DNA from: Phycisphaerales bacterium
GTDB lineage: Bacteria; Planctomycetota; Phycisphaerae; SM23-33
NCBI GenBank assembly: GCA_003171235.1
Contig: PMYM01000025.1
Coordinates: 3,673-12,884, forward strand
Length of the DNA: 9,212 nucleotides
Direction of reading: 5' to 3'
Shown: positions 6,900 through 9,212 of the stretch, in pieces
How the letters are laid out: each line of letters begins with the position of its first letter
Position numbering within the stretch: position 1 is the first letter of the stretch
Notes under the pieces: generated by a model
The model's database searches: none
Told to the model about the DNA's origin: nothing
What the model saw: only the letters and a program-made list of their open reading frames with translations
Translations under genes and position numbers: made by a program

Positions 6900-7253
6900 A
6901 TGACAATAAAGATTAAGAACCTTCGTCTGCGGACCATCGTCGGGGTATACGAGTGGGAGCGACAGCACAAGCAGGAGGTTGTCGTCAACATCCAGGTCGA
7001 TTTTGACGGCGAGCAGGCCGCCCAGTCCGACCGGCTGGAGGACACCGTCGATTACAAGGCCCTCAAGGGCCGCATACTGGAGGCGGTGGAGAACAGCCAG
7101 TTCTTCCTGCTGGAGCGGCTGGCTGGGCGCGTGCTGGAGATCGTCATGGATGAACCTCGGGTCCAGCAGGCCAGCGTCGAAGTGGACAAACCCCATGCCC
7201 TGCGGTTTGCCGATTCAGTGTCGGTGCAATGCCAGGGGAGTCGAAAGCGATGA
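6900..7253 (+). CDS. folB: Dihydroneopterin aldolase
   Basis: The protein has 117 residues, the normal family length. FolB cleaves 7,8-dihydroneopterin to 6-hydroxymethyl-7,8-dihydropterin and glycolaldehyde in folate synthesis; it is a cytoplasmic oligomer. Family signatures are GVYEWERQHKQ (15-25), with Glu20 matching the catalytic-site Glu of the E. coli enzyme; TVDYKAL (49-55), with Tyr52; FLLERLA (69-75); and VDKPHALRFA (95-104), with Lys97 at the catalytic Lys position. The ATG at 6900 is preceded by GGGA about 7 bases upstream. A TTG at 6888 would add four residues and is less likely. The last bases overlap folK as ATGA, which suggests translational coupling. The product is the substrate of FolK, so order and overlap agree with function. 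The related epimerase FolX is a less likely alternative. Confidence 0.92.
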   Translation: MTIKIKNLRLRTIVGVYEWERQHKQEVVVNIQVDFDGEQAAQSDRLEDTVDYKALKGRILEAVENSQFFLLERLAGRVLEIVMDEPRVQQASVEVDKPHALRFADSVSVQCQGSRKR

Positions 7254-7660
7254 ACAGCGCCGTCGTGGCCATAGGCTCGAACCTTCAGCCCAAACAGCAC
7301 GCGGCGGAAGCCCTCCGGCGGCTGGGGCAGGCGGCCAAGGTGTTGGCGCTGGCCGGACCGCTGGCCACCAAGGCCCTCGGCCCGGACGGCCAGGCCGACC
7401 CCGCCCAGAGCGACTACGTCAACCTGGGCGTGCTCCTGGAAACCCAGCATGACCAGGAGGGCCTGCGCCGGCGCTTGCGGCAGATCGAGCAGGCGATGGG
7501 CAGGGAGCGGACGGGCGACAAGTTCGCCTCGCGGACAATCGACCTGGACATCGTCGTCTGGAACGCTCAGGTCTGCGACCAGGACGTCTGGCAGCGCGGC
7601 TTCCTCCGCCAACTGGTCGAGCAGCTTTGCCCGGAAGCCCTGAACAAGAAACAAAGCTGA
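7250..7660 (+). CDS. folK: 6-hydroxymethyl-7,8-dihydropterin pyrophosphokinase, short form
   Basis: The protein has 136 residues, shorter than the usual 155-170. FolK transfers pyrophosphate from ATP to 6-hydroxymethyl-7,8-dihydropterin, the step after FolB. Visible motifs are VAIGSNL (6-12), DYVNLGVLLET (55-65), IEQAMGRER (79-87) and RTIDLDI (95-101), with Asp98 and Asp100 at the magnesium-binding positions. After that the family normally has a 'PHP/PH' loop and 'R-F-V-L-x-PL'. Here only QRGFLRQLVEQLCPE (115-129) is present, keeping the Arg but lacking the His loop. AGGGGAG (7234-7240), 9 bases before the ATG, sets the start; an in-frame ATG at 7229 lacks such a site. The stop TGA (7658-7660) lies inside the outer arm of the following repeat. 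Identity is well supported; full activity is plausible but not certain. Confidence 0.88.
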   Translation: MNSAVVAIGSNLQPKQHAAEALRRLGQAAKVLALAGPLATKALGPDGQADPAQSDYVNLGVLLETQHDQEGLRRRLRQIEQAMGRERTGDKFASRTIDLDIVVWNAQVCDQDVWQRGFLRQLVEQLCPEALNKKQS

Positions 7661-7680
7661 AAGCTTAAGGAAGAGAGTGA

Positions 7681-7771
7681 ATCGGTTAATCAGTTGATCG
7701 GTTAATCAGAAAGCAGTCGGATCCCGCTGGCCGATTCACCGATTAACCGCTTAACCGATTAACCGATTAAC
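7681..7771. repeat. Octamer tandem arrays (CCGATTAA family) forming the inner stem
   Basis: The right array is five 8-bp units: CCGATTCA, CCGATTAA, CCGCTTAA, CCGATTAA and CCGATTAA (7731-7770). The left array runs ATCGGTTA, ATCAGTTG, ATCGGTTA (7681-7704), then ATCAG, the same family on the other strand. ATCGGTTAATC occurs at 7681-7691 and 7697-7707, with an exact reverse complement at 7757-7767. Low GC sets it apart from the flanking genes. Confidence 0.85.
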
Positions 7772-7775
7772 TTCA

Positions 7776-7810
7776 TTTCAGCTTTCAGCTTTAAGCTTTC
7801 AGCTTTAGAC
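7776..7810. repeat. Heptamer tandem array (TTTCAGC family) before nadK
   Basis: Five adjacent 7-bp units are seen: TTTCAGC, TTTCAGC, TTTAAGC, TTTCAGC and TTTAGAC (7776-7810). The last unit together with the next base forms TAGACT, a -10-like hexamer. The opposite-strand partner units lie at 7653-7668 after folK. Confidence 0.8.
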
Positions 7811-7811
7811 T
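7806..7811 (+). promoter_or_regulatory. Candidate -10 box for nadK at the edge of the repeat
   Basis: TAGACT ends 7 bases before the nadK ATG, which would put +1 at about 7818. No Shine-Dalgarno-like sequence is present in the 20 bases before the ATG. No convincing -35 box is visible (TTTCAG at 7783-7788), so confidence is low. Confidence 0.3.
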
Positions 7812-7818
7812 ATTACCT

Positions 7819-8673
7819 ATGCCGCCAACCATCCTGATCATCGCCAACAATGACAAGCCCGGCGTGGCCGGCGAGCTTGAGCGCCTGCGGGACTGGCTGG
7901 GCCAGCGCGGAAAGCTGGTCATTCAATCCAATCGCGACGGCTCGCCCCCGCCGCCGGCCCAGTTGTGCATCGTCTTCGGCGGCGACGGCACGCTGCTGGC
8001 CGCCGCCCGGCGCGTGGCCTGCGCCGGCATACCCCTGGTCGGCGTCAACATGGGAAAACTTGGTTTCCTGGCCGACTACAGCGTCCAGCACCTGCAGCGC
8101 CACCTGGACGACATCCTGGCCGGCAAGGTCGCCCCCACCGAGCGGATGATGCTGGAGGTGCAGGTGCGCTCCCCCCGCGGCGCGGACTTCAGTTCGCCCG
8201 TGGCCAACGACGTTTCCATCACTGCCGGGCCGCCTTTCCGCATGATCGAACTGCACGTGGCCAAGGACGGCGAGAACGTGGCCACCTACATGGGCGACGG
8301 CGTCGTTGTGGCCACGCCCACCGGTTCGACCGGCTACACCCTCTCGGCCGGCGGGCCCATTGTCGAACCCCAGGCCGAGGTCATCGTCCTGACCCCCGTG
8401 GCCCCCCACAGCCTCTCGCTCCGCCCGATGGTGCTGCGCAGCGACTCGGTCATCACCATCACCGCCCAGCACGTAAACCCCGGCACCGCCCTGGTGGTGG
8501 ACGGGCAGATATCCACCCCGCTGCAGGCCGGCGCCCAGGTCGCCATCCGCCGCGCCGCCTGCAACGCCCGCGTGGTGCCCCACCCCGGGCGGACGTTCTT
8601 CTCCCGCCTGACCAGCAAGCTCCAGTGGGCCCAGAGCCCCCACCACCAGGCCCCCGCCGAAGAACAGCCGTAA
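7819..8673 (+). CDS. nadK: NAD kinase
   Basis: The protein has 284 residues, typical for bacterial NAD kinases (about 270-300). It phosphorylates the 2'-OH of NAD's adenosine ribose to make NADP in the cytoplasm, using ATP or polyphosphate. The full signature set is present: IVFGGDGTLL (51-60) with the GGDGT motif holding the catalytic-type Asp; GVNMGKLGFLADY (75-87); the substrate-binding pair Asn130-Asp131 (usually Asn-Glu); GDGVVVATPTGSTGY (159-173) and SAGGP (176-180); PHSLSLRP (196-203); and VVDGQ (227-231). The FFSRLTSKLQW ending is also typical. The C-terminus has about 14 extra polar residues. The ATG at 7819 gives the natural 'PTILIIANNDKP' first strand. No ribosome binding site is visible; see the -10 candidate. 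It has a 158-bp repeat-filled gap on its left, so it is probably not in the folBK operon. Confidence 0.95.
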   Translation: MPPTILIIANNDKPGVAGELERLRDWLGQRGKLVIQSNRDGSPPPPAQLCIVFGGDGTLLAAARRVACAGIPLVGVNMGKLGFLADYSVQHLQRHLDDILAGKVAPTERMMLEVQVRSPRGADFSSPVANDVSITAGPPFRMIELHVAKDGENVATYMGDGVVVATPTGSTGYTLSAGGPIVEPQAEVIVLTPVAPHSLSLRPMVLRSDSVITITAQHVNPGTALVVDGQISTPLQAGAQVAIRRAACNARVVPHPGRTFFSRLTSKLQWAQSPHHQAPAEEQP

Positions 8674-8703
8674 AGGTCGAGCGGAGGGAATACAGTCTCG
8701 GTC

Positions 8704-8731
8704 TTGACTGGCTCGAATAAGCTCCTATCAT
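8704..8731 (+). promoter_or_regulatory. Strong sigma-70-type promoter before the Rho-N-like gene
   Basis: TTGACT (8704-8709), a 16-bp spacer and TATCAT (8726-8731) match consensus at five of six bases in each box. Start is expected near 8738, giving a leader of about 32 bases with AGGGAG (8758-8763) placed 6 bases before the ATG. Two adjacent CATGTCA copies (8733-8739, 8740-8746) cover the start point and could be an operator. Confidence 0.6.
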
Positions 8732-8769
8732 GCATGTCACATGTCAGGCCGGTTCATAGGGAGAGAAGT

Positions 8770-9099
8770 ATGGCTGAGCACACGTACGAGCAACTGCGGG
8801 ACATGACGGTCGTCCAGCTTCGGGAAGTAGCCCAGGGCTTGGGAAAAGACGCCCCCGAGGGCTACAGCGCCAGGCACAAGGAGCAGCTCCTGCCCGCCCT
8901 GGTCAAGGCCCTGGGCCTGCACGCCCACCACGCCGCGGCCGGAACGGAGAAAACGCTGCTCAAGGGCAGGCTCCACAACCTCAAGGCCCAGCGCGACGCC
9001 GCCCGCGCCGCCGGCAAGAACGACGACGTGACCGCGGCCAATGCCCAAATCCGCCACCTGCGGCATCGCCTGCGCCGGATGATCGCCCGTAGCGCATAG
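8770..9099 (+). CDS. Small protein with Rho-N/SAP-like N-terminus and basic helical C-terminus
   Basis: The product has 109 residues. Residues 7-50 (EQLRDMTVVQLREVAQGL, then a GYSARHKEQLLPALVKALGL segment) have the helix-loop-helix pattern of the Rho termination factor N-terminal/SAP-like fold: 'MTVxQLRExAxGL...xKEQLLxALxKALG'. Residues 60-108 form a predicted pair of charged helices (LLKGRLHNLKAQRDAARAAG, then QIRHLRHRLRRMIARSA) with many Arg/His/Lys residues. I recall similar short proteins annotated as 'Rho termination factor N-terminal domain-containing' in other environmental bacteria; I know of no experimental function. Nucleic-acid binding is a reasonable inference. There is no Rho ATPase domain and the length suits a complete protein. 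The ATG at 8770 is chosen for its AGGGAG site; a TTG start at 8704 would overlap the promoter. The gene follows nadK by 96 bp but has its own promoter. Confidence 0.75.
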   Translation: MAEHTYEQLRDMTVVQLREVAQGLGKDAPEGYSARHKEQLLPALVKALGLHAHHAAAGTEKTLLKGRLHNLKAQRDAARAAGKNDDVTAANAQIRHLRHRLRRMIARSA

Positions 9100-9104
9100 C
9101 GTTT

Positions 9105-9181
9105 GGCGAGAATCCCGCATCGCCAGCCCGCAACCACCAGCCCCCAATCGGGGCCAGGTAAACTGGCAGGGATTCAGCGCC
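9105..9181. repeat. Nested inverted repeats downstream of the Rho-N-like gene, possible terminator
   Basis: GGCGaGAATCCCgC (9105-9118) pairs imperfectly with GCaGGGATTCagCGCC (9166-9181), including GAATCCC/GGGATTC. Inside it, GCCCC-CAATC-GGGGC (9140-9154) makes a small hairpin. No U run follows, so an intrinsic terminator is uncertain. I see no coding start in 9100-9212. Confidence 0.4.
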
Positions 9182-9212
9182 CCTGACAAAATGTCGCGTG
9201 AGCCGCGTTGCG

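Larger units (their letters stand above)
7653..7810. repeat. Compound inverted repeat: heptamer outer arms, octamer inner arms
   Basis: The outer arms AAAGCTGAAAGCTTAA (7653-7668) and TTAAGCTTTCAGCTTT (7791-7806) are exact reverse complements (16 bp). Inside them lie octamer arrays facing each other (7681-7707 and 7731-7771), around a centre at about 7711-7730. The element occupies almost the whole folK-nadK gap, overlaps the folK stop and ends 8 bp before the nadK start. In RNA it could form a long two-step hairpin, so a terminator or boundary role is plausible but unproven. Confidence 0.88.

Noticed and set aside
7653..7810. Replication origin or iteron array
   Set aside because: There is no DnaA-box consensus, no initiator gene nearby, and the arrays are inverted rather than same-strand iterons.
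7661..7818. Riboswitch before nadK
   Set aside because: The sequence is explained by tandem repeats, and I recognise no riboswitch core motif.

Overview
The window is a high-GC stretch of a bacterial chromosome carrying housekeeping genes. I infer Planctomycetota, most likely a Phycisphaerae-like lineage. This rests on the very large AsmA-like protein with repeated 'DxxLDxxLxxALP' blocks, the Ala/Pro/Thr-Gln-Pro-rich linkers, strong GC3 bias and few Shine-Dalgarno sites. It is a judgement from sequence style, since no rRNA or marker phylogeny is available. I see no phage, transposon, CRISPR, tRNA or rRNA gene.

Left half, minus strand: the first 53 bases hold the start of a 5'-methylthioadenosine phosphorylase gene (mtnP), cut by the window edge. 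Next is a 1204-residue AsmA/YhdP-type envelope protein (168-3782). A 174-bp gap with a 14-bp perfect hairpin, probably the mltA terminator, separates it from mltA (3957-5249), a lipoprotein lytic transglycosylase.

Right half, plus strand: a 116-bp divergent promoter region (5250-5365) leads into an RlmI-type rRNA methyltransferase (5366-6736). Then come folB and folK (6900-7660), two consecutive steps of folate synthesis overlapping by ATGA, followed by NAD kinase (7819-8673). Last is a 109-residue protein with a Rho-N/SAP-like N-terminus (8770-9099), which has the best promoter and ribosome binding site of the window.

The genes do not form one pathway. folB and folK clearly work together, and the AsmA-like protein and MltA both act at the cell envelope. 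The least ordinary content lies between the genes. Three gaps (54-167, 6737-6899, 7661-7818) are filled by different families of short tandem repeats with 7-9 bp units, two of them folded as large inverted repeats. Two of these repeat elements supply the stop codon of the adjoining gene. Three genes (the AsmA-like gene, rlmI, nadK) lack a usable ribosome binding site and have a -10-like hexamer so close that the transcript would start at or within a few bases of the ATG.
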